Positions 9,249 through 18,181 of a stretch of 64,000 nucleotides of DNA are shown here, in pieces. How positions within the stretch are numbered: position 1 is the first letter of the stretch; each line of letters begins with the position of its first letter. Under the pieces are notes generated by a model. The model ran no database searches. It saw only the letters and a program-made list of their open reading frames with translations, and had not been told where the DNA came from. Position numbers and translations under genes: made by a program. The stretch is from Akkermansiaceae bacterium (GTDB lineage Bacteria; Verrucomicrobiota; Verrucomicrobiia; Verrucomicrobiales; DEV007). The stretch covers positions 558,001 through 622,000 of the forward strand of contig JACKQE010000001.1 in the NCBI GenBank assembly GCA_024233005.1, given 5' to 3'.

Positions 9249-12200
9249 TCAAGGTGACACTGCACGGATCCTGTCAGCGCGTTTCATTTCGAGGCCCCGC
9301 AGCCAGACAAATATGACCGGGGTGACGATGAGAATGTGGAGGAGGCTGCTGACCATGCCACCGATGACCGGAGTGGCGAGCGGTTGCATGACTTCCGAAC
9401 CGGTTCGGGTGCTCCACATGATGGGCAGGAGGCTGGCGACAATGGTGGCCACGGTCATGACCTTGGGTCTCAACCGCAACCGTGCGCCTTCCTTCACCGC
9501 GGCGACGAGGTCGGCATGGCCGAAGGCGGCGCCCAGAGCCTGGCGTTTTCGTTCCACGGCTTCCTCAAGATACACCACCATGACGACCCCGGTCTGGATG
9601 GCGGTGCCGAACAGCGCGATGTAGCCGATCCAAACGGCGACGCTGAAGTTCCATCCCATCGCATACTGAAGGAACACCCCGCCGCTCAGCGCAAAGGGAA
9701 CCGCGAGGATGACGTGGGCCGCCTCCAGGGCGCTGCGGTAGACCAGGTAGAGAAGGAGAAAAATAATGAAAAGCACGCTGGGCACGATGAGGCGCAGGGT
9801 TTTGGCAGCCCGGATCTGGTTCTCATAATCTCCTGAATACTCCACCGTCATGCCCTGCTCTGCGAGACGGGGCAGGATCTCACGGGTGACGCGCTCCTTG
9901 ACTTCATCGACGAAGCCTCCGAGGTCCCGCCCCGTGACATTGGCCTGGACGAAGGCCCTCAGTCGTCCGTTTTCACTGGCGATTTCATTGGGCCCCTCTG
10001 TGCGCACGATGTCGGCGAGCTGACCGAGCGGGATCACCTTGCCTGACGGGCTGGTCACGAGGACGTCCTTGATGCGCGTGAGATCCTCGCGTTCGTTGCG
10101 TTGCAGGCGGACCTGGATCGGGTAACGGGCACGGCCTTCGATGGTGGTGGTGACATTTTTGCCGCCGAGTCCGACTTCGACCAGATCGAGCACGTCCTGG
10201 GCTCGCATCCCATAGCGGGCCATGGCTTCGCGGTTGACGTGGATTTCCAGATAGGGCTTTCCCTGGATGCGGCTCGGGGTGACCCCGGTGGCGCCGCGCA
10301 CCTCCTGCACGACCGCCTGGACATCGAAAGCGGCCTCCTGCAGTTTGGAGAGGTCGTCTCCGAGGATTTTGACCCCGAGCTGGGACCGGATTCCAGTCGA
10401 GATCATCAGGATCCGGTTTTCGATGGGCTGGAGAAATCCCGGCACAGCGCCCGGGACCTGTTTCAAGGCGTCCATCATCTCTGCGATCAAAGATTCTCGG
10501 GTCAGTCCGGCGCGCCACTCGCTCTGCGGTTTGAGCATGATGGTGGTCTCGATCATTTCGGTCGGGGCGGGATCGGTGGCGGTGTCGGCCCGGCCCAATT
10601 TGCCGGCCACGGAACGCACCTCGGGGAAAGAGCGGATCACCCGGTCTTGCCAGGCCATGGCCCTCTTTACCTCCGAGAGCGCGGTGGCGGGGACGAAGGT
10701 CGGCATGTAGAGAAGGCTGCCTTCGTTGAGGGGGGGCATGAATTCCTTGCCCATCCCGGTGACGAGCCGCTGCAGGGGGGGGGCAAAGGCCAACTTTTCC
10801 ACCCATCTTTTGGGCAGCCCGAAAGCCACGACGATGGCGGAACCCAGCAGAATCGCCGCCAGGGTCAGCACCGTCCGGCGGCGGCGGAGGGCGAAATCCA
10901 GCACCGGTTCATAGAGCCTGAGGAGAAGGCGCATGATGATATTGTGATCTTCGGCATGGAAGGGTCCTCGCACGAGCCAGGTGCAGAGCACGGGGACGAT
11001 GGTCACCGCGAGGAGGGTGGATCCGATCATGGCGAAGGTCTTGGTGAAGGCGAGCGGATGAAACATTTTTCCCTCCTGACCGGTCAGGGCGAAGACCGGG
11101 ACAAAGGCAAGAATGATGATGGCCATGGCGAAGAAGATGGGGCGGCCCACCTGCTGGGAGGCCTCGAGGACCACCGCGGTGGTTTCCTGCGCGGTGAGCC
11201 GGCTGCCCTTGCGGGCCTCCGCATCCTCGGCGTGGCGAATCACATTCTCCGTCAGCACGATGGCGGCGTCGACGAGAACCCCGATGGCGATCGCGATGCC
11301 GGACAGGCTCATGATGTTGCTCGTCACCCCGGTTTCTTTCATCAGGATGAACGAGATGAGAATGCTCACCGGAAGGGGGAAGGTGACGATGAGAATGCTG
11401 CGGAAGTGAAACAGGAAAATGATGTGGGCGAGGGTAACCAGAATGATTTCCTCGGTGAGGGCGTGCTTCAGGGTGTCAATGGTGCGCTCAATGAGGTCGC
11501 TCCGGTCATAGAACGGGCGGATGCTGACTCCCGGAGGCAGACTGGGGGAGATCTGGCGGATCTTGCGTTTCACCGCATCGATGACTTCCATCGCATTCTC
11601 CCCGGTGCGCATGACCACCGTGCCTCCAACGACCTCTCTGCCGTCCACATCGAGCGCCCCTCGGCGAAACTCCCCTCCGATCTCAATCCGTGCGATGTCG
11701 CGGAGGTAAACCGGGGTGCCTTCCCGTTCCATCAGCACGGTTTTCTCCAGTTCATCCACGCTGGTGATGAGACCCACCCCGCGCACGATGAATTCCATGC
11801 CGTTCTCCTCGATGGTTTTGCCCCCGACATTGAGATTGCTCTGGGCCACCGCCATCATGACCATGTTCAGGCTCACTCCCACGGCCCGCATCTTGGCAGA
11901 GTCGACCTCGATCTGGTACTGCCGGACAAAGCCGCCGACACTTCCGACTTCGGCCACGCCGGAAACGCTGTTCAGTTGGTAGCGGACAAACCAATCCTGC
12001 ACAGAACGGAGTTCCCCCAGATCATACCCGCGGCCACTGGGAGCCTGGGACTGGTCGACGTCGAGGTAATACTGATAGATCCAGCCGAGCCCGGTGGCGT
12101 CTGGTCCCAGCTTGGCTTCCACCCCGTCTGGCAGGGTGCCTCCGAGATAATTGAGACGTTCCAGGATGCGCTGGCGGGCGAAGTAATTGTCGATCCGGTC

Positions 12201-12494
12201 TTCAAAGATCACCGTTACCAGCGAGAAGCCGAACATGCTGGTGGCCCGCACCGTTCTGACTCCTGCGAGGCCTTGAAGATTGACAGACAACGGGTAGGTG
12301 ACCTGGTCCTCCACTTCCTGCGGGCTGCGTCCCGCCCAGTCGGCGAACACAATGACCTGGTTCTCACTCAGATCAGGGATCGCATCGACCGGCGTCTGGT
12401 AGACGGCCTTGATGCCGAATCCGATCACGAACAGCACCGCACAGGACACGAGGAAACGGTTGCGCAGCGACCAGGCGATGAGGGATCCGATCAT
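9249..12494 (-). CDS. cusA: Heavy-metal efflux RND pump, CusA/CzcA family
   Basis: A 1081-residue inner-membrane proton-driven RND transporter of the HME family. It starts MIGSLIAWSLRNRFLV at 12494; the frame is open to a GTG at 12542 but the ATG matches the family. The PVDAIPDLSENQVIVFADWAG segment, the TM4 motif IGVLVDAAIVLTENVIRH and the IENRILMISTGIRS segment are seen; the last contains the Met that, in E. coli CusA, belongs to the Cu(I)/Ag(I)-binding Met set, so a monovalent-copper or silver specificity is favoured over Zn/Co/Ni. It is the last gene of the minus-strand run with the metal-binding lipoprotein, adaptor and outer-membrane factor. The three-component pump would expel metal from periplasm to outside. 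Confidence 0.93.
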   Translation of the reverse strand: MIGSLIAWSLRNRFLVSCAVLFVIGFGIKAVYQTPVDAIPDLSENQVIVFADWAGRSPQEVEDQVTYPLSVNLQGLAGVRTVRATSMFGFSLVTVIFEDRIDNYFARQRILERLNYLGGTLPDGVEAKLGPDATGLGWIYQYYLDVDQSQAPSGRGYDLGELRSVQDWFVRYQLNSVSGVAEVGSVGGFVRQYQIEVDSAKMRAVGVSLNMVMMAVAQSNLNVGGKTIEENGMEFIVRGVGLITSVDELEKTVLMEREGTPVYLRDIARIEIGGEFRRGALDVDGREVVGGTVVMRTGENAMEVIDAVKRKIRQISPSLPPGVSIRPFYDRSDLIERTIDTLKHALTEEIILVTLAHIIFLFHFRSILIVTFPLPVSILISFILMKETGVTSNIMSLSGIAIAIGVLVDAAIVLTENVIRHAEDAEARKGSRLTAQETTAVVLEASQQVGRPIFFAMAIIILAFVPVFALTGQEGKMFHPLAFTKTFAMIGSTLLAVTIVPVLCTWLVRGPFHAEDHNIIMRLLLRLYEPVLDFALRRRRTVLTLAAILLGSAIVVAFGLPKRWVEKLAFAPPLQRLVTGMGKEFMPPLNEGSLLYMPTFVPATALSEVKRAMAWQDRVIRSFPEVRSVAGKLGRADTATDPAPTEMIETTIMLKPQSEWRAGLTRESLIAEMMDALKQVPGAVPGFLQPIENRILMISTGIRSQLGVKILGDDLSKLQEAAFDVQAVVQEVRGATGVTPSRIQGKPYLEIHVNREAMARYGMRAQDVLDLVEVGLGGKNVTTTIEGRARYPIQVRLQRNEREDLTRIKDVLVTSPSGKVIPLGQLADIVRTEGPNEIASENGRLRAFVQANVTGRDLGGFVDEVKERVTREILPRLAEQGMTVEYSGDYENQIRAAKTLRLIVPSVLFIIFLLLYLVYRSALEAAHVILAVPFALSGGVFLQYAMGWNFSVAVWIGYIALFGTAIQTGVVMVVYLEEAVERKRQALGAAFGHADLVAAVKEGARLRLRPKVMTVATIVASLLPIMWSTRTGSEVMQPLATPVIGGMVSSLLHILIVTPVIFVWLRGLEMKRADRIRAVSP

Positions 12495-12564
12495 GGCGGA
12501 GTCAGAGGAAAAGCCCGAGAGGGAGGTGCCCGGCGTGGACACCTCCCTTCGCTGGACGGGCGGA

Positions 12565-12825
12565 TCAGTCTTTTTTCTCGGTCAGTTTCTTGAGGTATTT
12601 CGCGGGATCTTCCTTGAAGTCCGGCAGGCAGCTTTTGCAGCAGAACTTGATCTCCTGGCCTTCGTGGTTGATGACCACCGGGGCGCCCATTTCTCCGAGT
12701 TTTTCACCGGAAACGAGACAAGTGTCGAGAGGGTAGGGCTTCGCGCTGACCGCTTCCCCGCAGGAGCTGGTGAACAGAAGCGAGCCCGAAAGCGCCAGAA
12801 AGGCGGTCAGTTGGAGGATTTTCAT
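12565..12825 (-). CDS. Small YHS-like metal-binding lipoprotein within the cus operon
   Basis: An 86-residue protein with a signal peptide ending in LFTSSC (C22), a plausible lipobox, so a periplasmic lipoprotein is inferred. The mature part holds a YHS-like module: DTCLVSGEKLG, a GQEIKFCCKSCLPDF zinc/copper-knuckle-like Cys cluster, and DPAKYLKKL at the end, exactly the C...CC..C and Y-L layout of YHS/TRASH metal-binding domains. It sits between the adaptor and pump genes with about 70-90 bases on each side, the same strand. By position it may hand metal to the pump or sense periplasmic metal; this is analogous to, but not homologous with, CusF. Confidence 0.8.
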   Translation of the reverse strand: MKILQLTAFLALSGSLLFTSSCGEAVSAKPYPLDTCLVSGEKLGEMGAPVVINHEGQEIKFCCKSCLPDFKEDPAKYLKKLTEKKD

Positions 12826-12914
12826 AAGGGTGGTGAGGTGTTGTGTTGTTTTGGTTGGTGGAGAGGGGAGGAAGTCGGCCGCGCTCCACTTCCGCGGCCG
12901 ACCCGGGGAATTCG

Positions 12915-14570
12915 TCAGGGTTTGATTTCAGTGCCGCAGCTCCGCATTTCATGGCCCCAGTAAGGGTTTCGCAGGTCAGTGGTCAACTGGATCCATTGTG
13001 CGTTGGCGGGCGCGCCGGTCCACAGGTCGTTCGTCATCGGACAGCGGAAAATGTGAATGCCGGGAAGGTGATCCTGCATGGCCGCGGCCACTTTGGCCAC
13101 TTCCTGGCTCCACGGGAGGAAGGCTTTTCGAAGCTCCTTGAGATCCAGCACGGGAGGCGGAGGCGGGGTCTTGATGATGCCTTGCGGGGAAGCCGGCACT
13201 TGCTTCAGGGCCTCGTGGGCGGCTTCCAAATTGTCATCGGCCAGCGCCGCGTTGACCGCGTCGACCGCTTTCAAGTATGCCAGCAAGGCAGTGTGGTCCA
13301 TGTCCGGCATGGCGGTCAGGGCGGGGGCGCTTTCCGGGGCTGGAGGCCCTCCGGTGGCCATGGCGTCGAGCTGGGCTTGGCCGTCGATCAGCATGTTGCC
13401 TGTCAGGACCACCCGCTCGCCATCTTTGAGGCCGTCGACCACTTCGAAGTAAGCGTCTCCGGTGCGACCGAGGGTTACCGCCCGTTGCTGGTAGCTGCCC
13501 ATTTCCTTCTCAACGTAGACCCGGGGCTGCAGGTTCGACCAAAGGACCGCCTGTCGGGGAACGGTGAGCACTTCAGGAGCGTCGAGGGCCACCACCGCCT
13601 CGCCATAAAGTTTGTGGAGAAACTCCCGGCCAAGACCGAGGCCCTCCGGAGTCTCCTTGTTTTCGATCTCGACCCGCACCCGGGCGGAACGCGTCATATC
13701 ATCGAGGTTCGGATTGATGAAGGTGACGGATGATTCGATGACCTTGCCCGGGATCGAAGGAGTGGTCAGGCGGACCTTCTGACCGGTCCTCAGGAACGGC
13801 AGATCCTGTTCGTAAGCGATGAATTGGAACCACATGCGGCTGAAGTCGGCGATTTCAAACAACTCGCCGCCTTCCTGAACGTACTGGCCCTCATAGACGT
13901 GACGTTTCACCACCGTGCCGCTGACCGGGGCGAGAATTTCGAAAAAGAGATCATCATCGGCGCGGTCGGGGACGGCTGTGATTTGTTCCGGGGTGAGGCC
14001 AAGCTGGCGCAGCCGGGTTCCCGCGGAGACCTGGAGGGAACCGCCTCCCTGTTTGATGGCCAACTTATAGTCCCTCGCGGCGCTCAGCAGGTCTTGACTG
14101 TAAAAAGTGGCCAGAGGCTGGCCCGCTTTCACTTCCGCCCCCTCAAAGTTGACGAATAGTTTCTCCACCCTTCCTCCGGTATAGGCACTCATGATGCGGT
14201 GCCTCGAATCGTCATCTTCTACTAGGCCGGCCACCCGCATGGTCCGTTCCAATGGGCGGCGTTTCACCTCGGAAGTTTGCAGTCCCATCACATTCGGGCT
14301 GCCCGCCGGCAGCAGGACGATCCCGCTGCCTGCCGCCTCATGGTCATAGCCTTTGTCTCCTTGATAGACCGGGACGAGCTGCATCCCGCAGACCGTGCAC
14401 CGTCCCGGCTGGCTCGACTTCACCCAAGGGTGCATCGGACTTTGATAGTAGAGGAGGGTTTTTCCGGCGGTTCCTTCCGGGCCGGTGGCGGGGGCCGGTT
14501 GTCGGAGGAGCATCCAGACCAGCCCGGCGGTCAGCCCGGCGGTAACCAGATGGGTGAGGAGACGTTTCAT
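12915..14570 (-). CDS. cusB: Efflux RND adaptor (CusB-like) with N-terminal HMBD and C-terminal DUF3347-like domain
   Basis: A 551-residue periplasmic adaptor anchored by residues 5-21. Residues about 41-69 form a heavy-metal-binding domain (YYQSPMHPWVKSSQPGRC, then TVCGMQLVPVY) with the CxxC-x-M pattern. Next come the barrel-sandwich/lipoyl halves (AGGRVEKLFV-like YTGGRVEKLFVNFEGAEVKAGQPL and ILAPVSGTVVKRHVYEGQYV), the beta-barrel and membrane-proximal domains (RAVTLGRTGDAYFEVVDGLKDGERVV). The last 120 residues match a DUF3347-type domain (FRCPMTN, LTTDLRNPYWGHEMRSCG), a family found in copper-resistance proteins. The ATG overlaps the stop of the outer-membrane gene by four bases (14567-14570), so translational coupling is likely. 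Two separate metal-binding ends on one adaptor are unusual. Confidence 0.92.
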   Translation of the reverse strand: MKRLLTHLVTAGLTAGLVWMLLRQPAPATGPEGTAGKTLLYYQSPMHPWVKSSQPGRCTVCGMQLVPVYQGDKGYDHEAAGSGIVLLPAGSPNVMGLQTSEVKRRPLERTMRVAGLVEDDDSRHRIMSAYTGGRVEKLFVNFEGAEVKAGQPLATFYSQDLLSAARDYKLAIKQGGGSLQVSAGTRLRQLGLTPEQITAVPDRADDDLFFEILAPVSGTVVKRHVYEGQYVQEGGELFEIADFSRMWFQFIAYEQDLPFLRTGQKVRLTTPSIPGKVIESSVTFINPNLDDMTRSARVRVEIENKETPEGLGLGREFLHKLYGEAVVALDAPEVLTVPRQAVLWSNLQPRVYVEKEMGSYQQRAVTLGRTGDAYFEVVDGLKDGERVVLTGNMLIDGQAQLDAMATGGPPAPESAPALTAMPDMDHTALLAYLKAVDAVNAALADDNLEAAHEALKQVPASPQGIIKTPPPPPVLDLKELRKAFLPWSQEVAKVAAAMQDHLPGIHIFRCPMTNDLWTGAPANAQWIQLTTDLRNPYWGHEMRSCGTEIKP

Positions 14571-15829
14571 GGCTGGTGACGTGGCGTAGCCGAGTGGTTT
14601 TCGGTCATGGTGTCGAGTGCTGCTACCGCATCCCGGTAGGCAATGAGGCGGTCGTAGAGCGCGGTCTCCGCCCCCTGCAGGGTGATGCGGGCGGCGTTGT
14701 ATTCCAGGAAGCTGGCCTGACGGGTGGCGAAGTCGGCCCGGCGGGCTTCCAGGGTCTGCCTGGCCTGGGGCACCACCTCGTCGCGTAGAATCCGGTAGCG
14801 TTCGGCGGCGGCGGCGGCTTTCTCATAGGCTTCCCCGACCATGCGCTCCGTCTCCCACCGGGCGGAGTGGTAGGCTTGGTCCGCGGCTTCCCGGGCGGCG
14901 GCAGCCTCGGCTTTGATCCCTTGGTATTTCCCCGCATTCAACGCTTTGAGTGGAATGGAAATGCCGACGTCCACTTCCTGGATGCCGGCGCCGGCGCCCG
15001 CGAGGTGGCGGCTGGTGACCTGCAGGCTCGGATCGGCACGGCTGGAGCGTCGGGCCAAGTCCACGCGGGCTTCACTGGCGGCACGATCCTGCTGCGCCAT
15101 CAGCAATTCGGGGCGGTGGCGCAACGCCCGGGCTGTCATTTCCTCAAGATTGGCTTTCAGGGGGACAAAGATGAGAGGTTCCGGAGGAGGCAATGAGTTC
15201 CCGACTGGTTGGCGCAACAGGGCATTGAGACGGACCCGAGCTTCGGCTTGGTCCATCATCAGGTCCTCACGGGAATCACGGAGCAGGGAGATTTCCGTCC
15301 GGGCCTGCAGCGCGTCGGCAAGTCGGGCCTCCCGAGTTTCGACTTTGGCTTGCGCAATCTCGGCGGCTTCCTCAAGCAGCTTTTGATGTTCAGAATTCAA
15401 GCGGAGTCGCTCCCAGGCCCCGGCATAGGCCACGAAGGCGCTGCGGGTCTCTCCGATGAGCCGCGATCTGACTTGGCCGACGGTTTCCCACGCGGCGGCG
15501 GCTTCCGCCTCGGCGAGGCGGCTCCGGGCTTTTGGAATGCCGGAGAATGGCAGTTGCTGGGAAAGCATGACTTCGGCTTCCGTAAACGCATGACCCCGGC
15601 GTTCGCCCTTTTGCATCACAGTGGTGCCCAGCATGGGATCCTCCCAGGCGGCCGCTTGGGGCACCCTGGCCCGGGCTGCTTCCCAGCGGGCCTGGACTTC
15701 CCGAAGGGCTGGATGGCCATCCAGAGTGGTTTGCAGGACCTCCGCAAAGACAAGCCGTGCGGAATCCTCCCCCGCCGGTAGAATGGAACAACCCATTAGG
15801 TAGAAAAGCGATGCGAAAATTGGTTTCAT
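14567..15829 (-). CDS. cusC: TolC-family outer-membrane efflux protein (CusC-like), probable lipoprotein
   Basis: A 420-residue outer-membrane factor. MKPIFASLFYLMGCS at 15829 gives a short lipoprotein signal with lipobox LMGC; the open frame extends to 15949 but the extension has no signal character. Two TolC repeats of long coiled-coil helices are recognisable: FAEVLQTTLDGHPALREVQARWEAARARV and the AAAEA/ARRSSRADPSLQVTSRH half with DVGISIPL. This is the channel through which the tripartite pump releases metal. It is the first gene of the efflux operon, with a 160-base upstream gap containing the likely promoter, and overlaps the adaptor gene by four bases. Confidence 0.9.
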   Translation of the reverse strand: MKPIFASLFYLMGCSILPAGEDSARLVFAEVLQTTLDGHPALREVQARWEAARARVPQAAAWEDPMLGTTVMQKGERRGHAFTEAEVMLSQQLPFSGIPKARSRLAEAEAAAAWETVGQVRSRLIGETRSAFVAYAGAWERLRLNSEHQKLLEEAAEIAQAKVETREARLADALQARTEISLLRDSREDLMMDQAEARVRLNALLRQPVGNSLPPPEPLIFVPLKANLEEMTARALRHRPELLMAQQDRAASEARVDLARRSSRADPSLQVTSRHLAGAGAGIQEVDVGISIPLKALNAGKYQGIKAEAAAAREAADQAYHSARWETERMVGEAYEKAAAAAERYRILRDEVVPQARQTLEARRADFATRQASFLEYNAARITLQGAETALYDRLIAYRDAVAALDTMTENHSATPRHQP

Positions 15830-15992
15830 GGAGGTCGAGGGTGGGAGGCATGTGGCGCGGCGAATACGGCCGGGTGCCGCGGCGGTGATCGTTCCCAAGA
15901 TCCGCTTAGGAATCACCAAGAGCGGTGGATTCAACGCAAAACGCCCCAATCACCGCGGTATCTAGACACAACTCAGGCGTTAGAGCCCGGTC

Positions 15993-16409
15993 TCACGTCA
16001 GCAGAGAGCAAAAGCGCTGGTAGAGCGGACACTGTTTGGAGTCGCTGACGACTCCGGACGGCATCCGGGTCAGGAACAGCGGCCTCCGGTCCGGAGCAAG
16101 AACGAAAAACGGGCATGCTGACGGGGTAGCGAGGGGCATGGCCGCAAGATCCCGGGCTTCCGGTGCCGGCGCGACGGGGAAGGGCGCGGGACGTTCCGCA
16201 GTGTCGAAGCAATGGCATTCGCCAGAGCAGCAATCGGCTGCCATCTGCGGCTTGCCACAGTGCTCTGCGCTGCCGCAGAACGAGGAAAGCGCCTGCGTGG
16301 GAGTGCCCCCCAACAGCCCCAAGATTGCCAGCGATGCCAGCAACACCCTCAACACACCCGACTGCGCAGGGTGTTTCCGAATCCGGGATGGGTGCAGGTT
16401 TTGGCTCAT
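15993..16409 (-). CDS. Cys-rich exported protein upstream of the cus operon, unrecognised
   Basis: A 138-residue protein I do not recognise. Residues 18-40 form a signal peptide (VLRVLLASLAILGLLGG then TQA). The mature protein holds 9 or 10 Cys, concentrated in FCGSAEHCGKPQMAADCCSG followed by ECHCF, a dense cluster resembling metal-thiolate sites, then a Pro/Ala-rich stretch with three Met, and a C-terminal CPLYQRFC. It is on the same strand as, and about 160 bases upstream of, the outer-membrane factor gene. Its position and Cys pattern suggest a periplasmic copper-binding or copper-sensing role, but this is inference; a disulfide-stabilised secreted protein is an alternative. A competing frame over 15973-16434 lacks any such pattern. 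Confidence 0.6.
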   Translation of the reverse strand: MSQNLHPSRIRKHPAQSGVLRVLLASLAILGLLGGTPTQALSSFCGSAEHCGKPQMAADCCSGECHCFDTAERPAPFPVAPAPEARDLAAMPLATPSACPFFVLAPDRRPLFLTRMPSGVVSDSKQCPLYQRFCSLLT

Positions 16410-16524
16410 GGGAGACCTTCTGACTCATCACCATGCTACCATGAACCGTCTTTGTCGCGGAAAATCTTTGGGCGACTTCCCGCCGGAAGAAAGATCAGGA
16501 GGACCTGGCAACTTCCCCGGGCGG

Positions 16525-16899
16525 CTACTTCGAGGAGTCATAGAGCTTGTAGGCGCCGACCACAATCATCAGAACCGCGAAGATGCGGGTCAGCGTCTGG
16601 TTGCTTAGGGATTTTACGTATCCGGCGGCGAAATAGGCCACCAGAGCAGCCCCAATGGCCGTGGGAATGATGAGATCCCACCGGATCAAGGAGTCCTGTT
16701 TGAATCGGAGGATGGCCATCAAGGCGGTTGGGGCGATGACCGCCATCGAGGTTCCCACCGCGTGCTGCTGATCCAGCCCAAGGATGGCAACGAAGGCCGG
16801 GACCATGATGATTCCGCCGCCAACCCCGCAGAGACCGCCGACCACGCCTCCGACAGAACCGATGAGGAGACAATAAAAGAGGACTTTGGGATCGGGCAT
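16525..16899 (-). CDS. TauE/SafE-family permease, half-size
   Basis: A 124-residue membrane protein beginning MPDPKVLFYCLLIGSVGGVVGGLCGVGGG at 16899. The GGxxGVGGGxxxVP motif, the QHAVGTSMAVI motif and four hydrophobic helices correspond to one half of a TauE/SafE (DUF81) transporter, which usually has about 250 residues and eight helices. These proteins export sulfite or sulfoacetate or import sulfonates. Half-size versions are seen in some genomes and probably dimerise. The frame upstream of 16899 is open but overlaps the holA 3' end and has no membrane or family character. It lies just downstream of holA on the same strand. Confidence 0.75.
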   Translation of the reverse strand: MPDPKVLFYCLLIGSVGGVVGGLCGVGGGIIMVPAFVAILGLDQQHAVGTSMAVIAPTALMAILRFKQDSLIRWDLIIPTAIGAALVAYFAAGYVKSLSNQTLTRIFAVLMIVVGAYKLYDSSK

Positions 16900-16921
16900 G
16901 ATGGGGCAGGTGGTGGTGGGT

Positions 16922-18079
16922 TCACCGCCGCAGCGGCTTGGTTTCTGAAGGGATGAGGATTTCAGCCATGAGCTGCTCCAGCACGAGGCGGGGCTCCAGG
17001 GCGCTGGTGACGAGGCGCAGATTCGCCCGAAGGCATCGCTCCAAGGCACGGGTGAGTTCCTCCACAGTGAAGGCGTCGCATTCCTGCGCCGCGAGGTAGA
17101 GGGGATAGCAGTTGATACCGCCGTCCTTTTTCCGGGTCAGGTGGGCGGTTTCCCTGGCCGGGAGACGGTTCACCGCACTCTCGAAGTTCCGGTAGTTTCC
17201 CTTGGCGTTAAGGCGGTGGCGTTCCACCAGATCCCGCGCCTGCAGCAGGGATCTCACCTTGGGGATGATGGCGGCGAGCAGCAGGGCGATGGCGTTTTCT
17301 CCCTTGCGCAGCTGCTGGTCGAGGAGTTTCAGGGCCAGGCGCAGATTGCGCTTCTGCACCGCGTCGCCGATTTCGAAAATGATGCCCGCATGGGTGGAGG
17401 CCACGATGGCGCGCACGTCGTCCTCCGAGGCCCGTCGCCGCTCCCCGAGGTAAAGGTCCAGCTTTTCCAATTCACTCTGAGCCTGCCGGGTGTCCACGCC
17501 GACGAAAAGCACAAACAGCGAGAGGGCTCTGTCAGAAAAGGAAAGTCCTTTTTGCCGGGACCAGCCCTCCACCAGCGCTTCCATCTGGTCTGTCCAGGTC
17601 GATTTGGAAATGTCGATCCGGTCATGAACGCTGACTTCGGCGATGTCGCTGAAATGTTTGAAAAAAGTGCGCCGCTTGTCCACCTCGGAGGCACTGAGGA
17701 CGAACTTCACGCCCGGGGCCAATCCGTCCCGGAGCACCGCGAGCAGTCGCTCCACCGAGGCCAGGGTCGTCTCGGAGCGGCCGAGGACCGTATCCGCGAA
17801 AAAGTTGGCGCCCTGCAGCCAGACGACCTTGTCTCCGCCGAAAAAAGGCAGCGTTTGCAGGCCCTGCAGGGTGTCCCCGATGATTTGGACAGCATGGTCG
17901 ACCGTGTCCGCCTGGCCCGCGATGATTTCCGTGCCGAACTCATCGTCCGGCGGAGCCAGTTCGCGGACTTTTTTCATGGCCAACTCTTTGGCGCGCGCTT
18001 CATCCGTTCCGAAAAACCCGAAGAGGGTGCCTTTCGCGACGGTTGGGGTTGCTGCTTTTTTGCGCGCTGGTGCTGCCAT
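16922..18079 (-). CDS. holA: DNA polymerase III subunit delta
   Basis: A 385-residue HolA-family protein, the clamp-loader subunit that opens the beta clamp. The family segments are visible: the N-terminal FFGTDEARAKELAMKKV, the GLQTLPFFGGDKVVWLQGANFF region, and the C-terminal QKRNLRLALKLLDQQLRKGENAIALLLAAIIPKVRSLLQARDL, in which alternate helices form the collar domain. Length is close to the family norm of about 340, with a 16-residue Ala/Lys-rich N-terminal extension. The TauE-like gene starts 22 bases after the stop. The gene is essential in bacteria and supports a chromosomal location. Confidence 0.88.
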   Translation of the reverse strand: MAAPARKKAATPTVAKGTLFGFFGTDEARAKELAMKKVRELAPPDDEFGTEIIAGQADTVDHAVQIIGDTLQGLQTLPFFGGDKVVWLQGANFFADTVLGRSETTLASVERLLAVLRDGLAPGVKFVLSASEVDKRRTFFKHFSDIAEVSVHDRIDISKSTWTDQMEALVEGWSRQKGLSFSDRALSLFVLFVGVDTRQAQSELEKLDLYLGERRRASEDDVRAIVASTHAGIIFEIGDAVQKRNLRLALKLLDQQLRKGENAIALLLAAIIPKVRSLLQARDLVERHRLNAKGNYRNFESAVNRLPARETAHLTRKKDGGINCYPLYLAAQECDAFTVEELTRALERCLRANLRLVTSALEPRLVLEQLMAEILIPSETKPLRR

Positions 18080-18181
18080 GCGGCTTTTATGTTGGAACCG
18101 GGCACCGTGAAATGCAACGAATTGGTTCCCGAAAATCCCTTCTGCGGTTTCTGGGGTGGCAATACCGGACCCCTCCTGAAA

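Noticed and set aside
10101..12593. A plus-strand open frame of about 830 codons opposite the RND pump gene
   Set aside because: The pump has strong family motifs on the minus strand; the antisense product is rich in His, Asp and Gly with no fold-like pattern.
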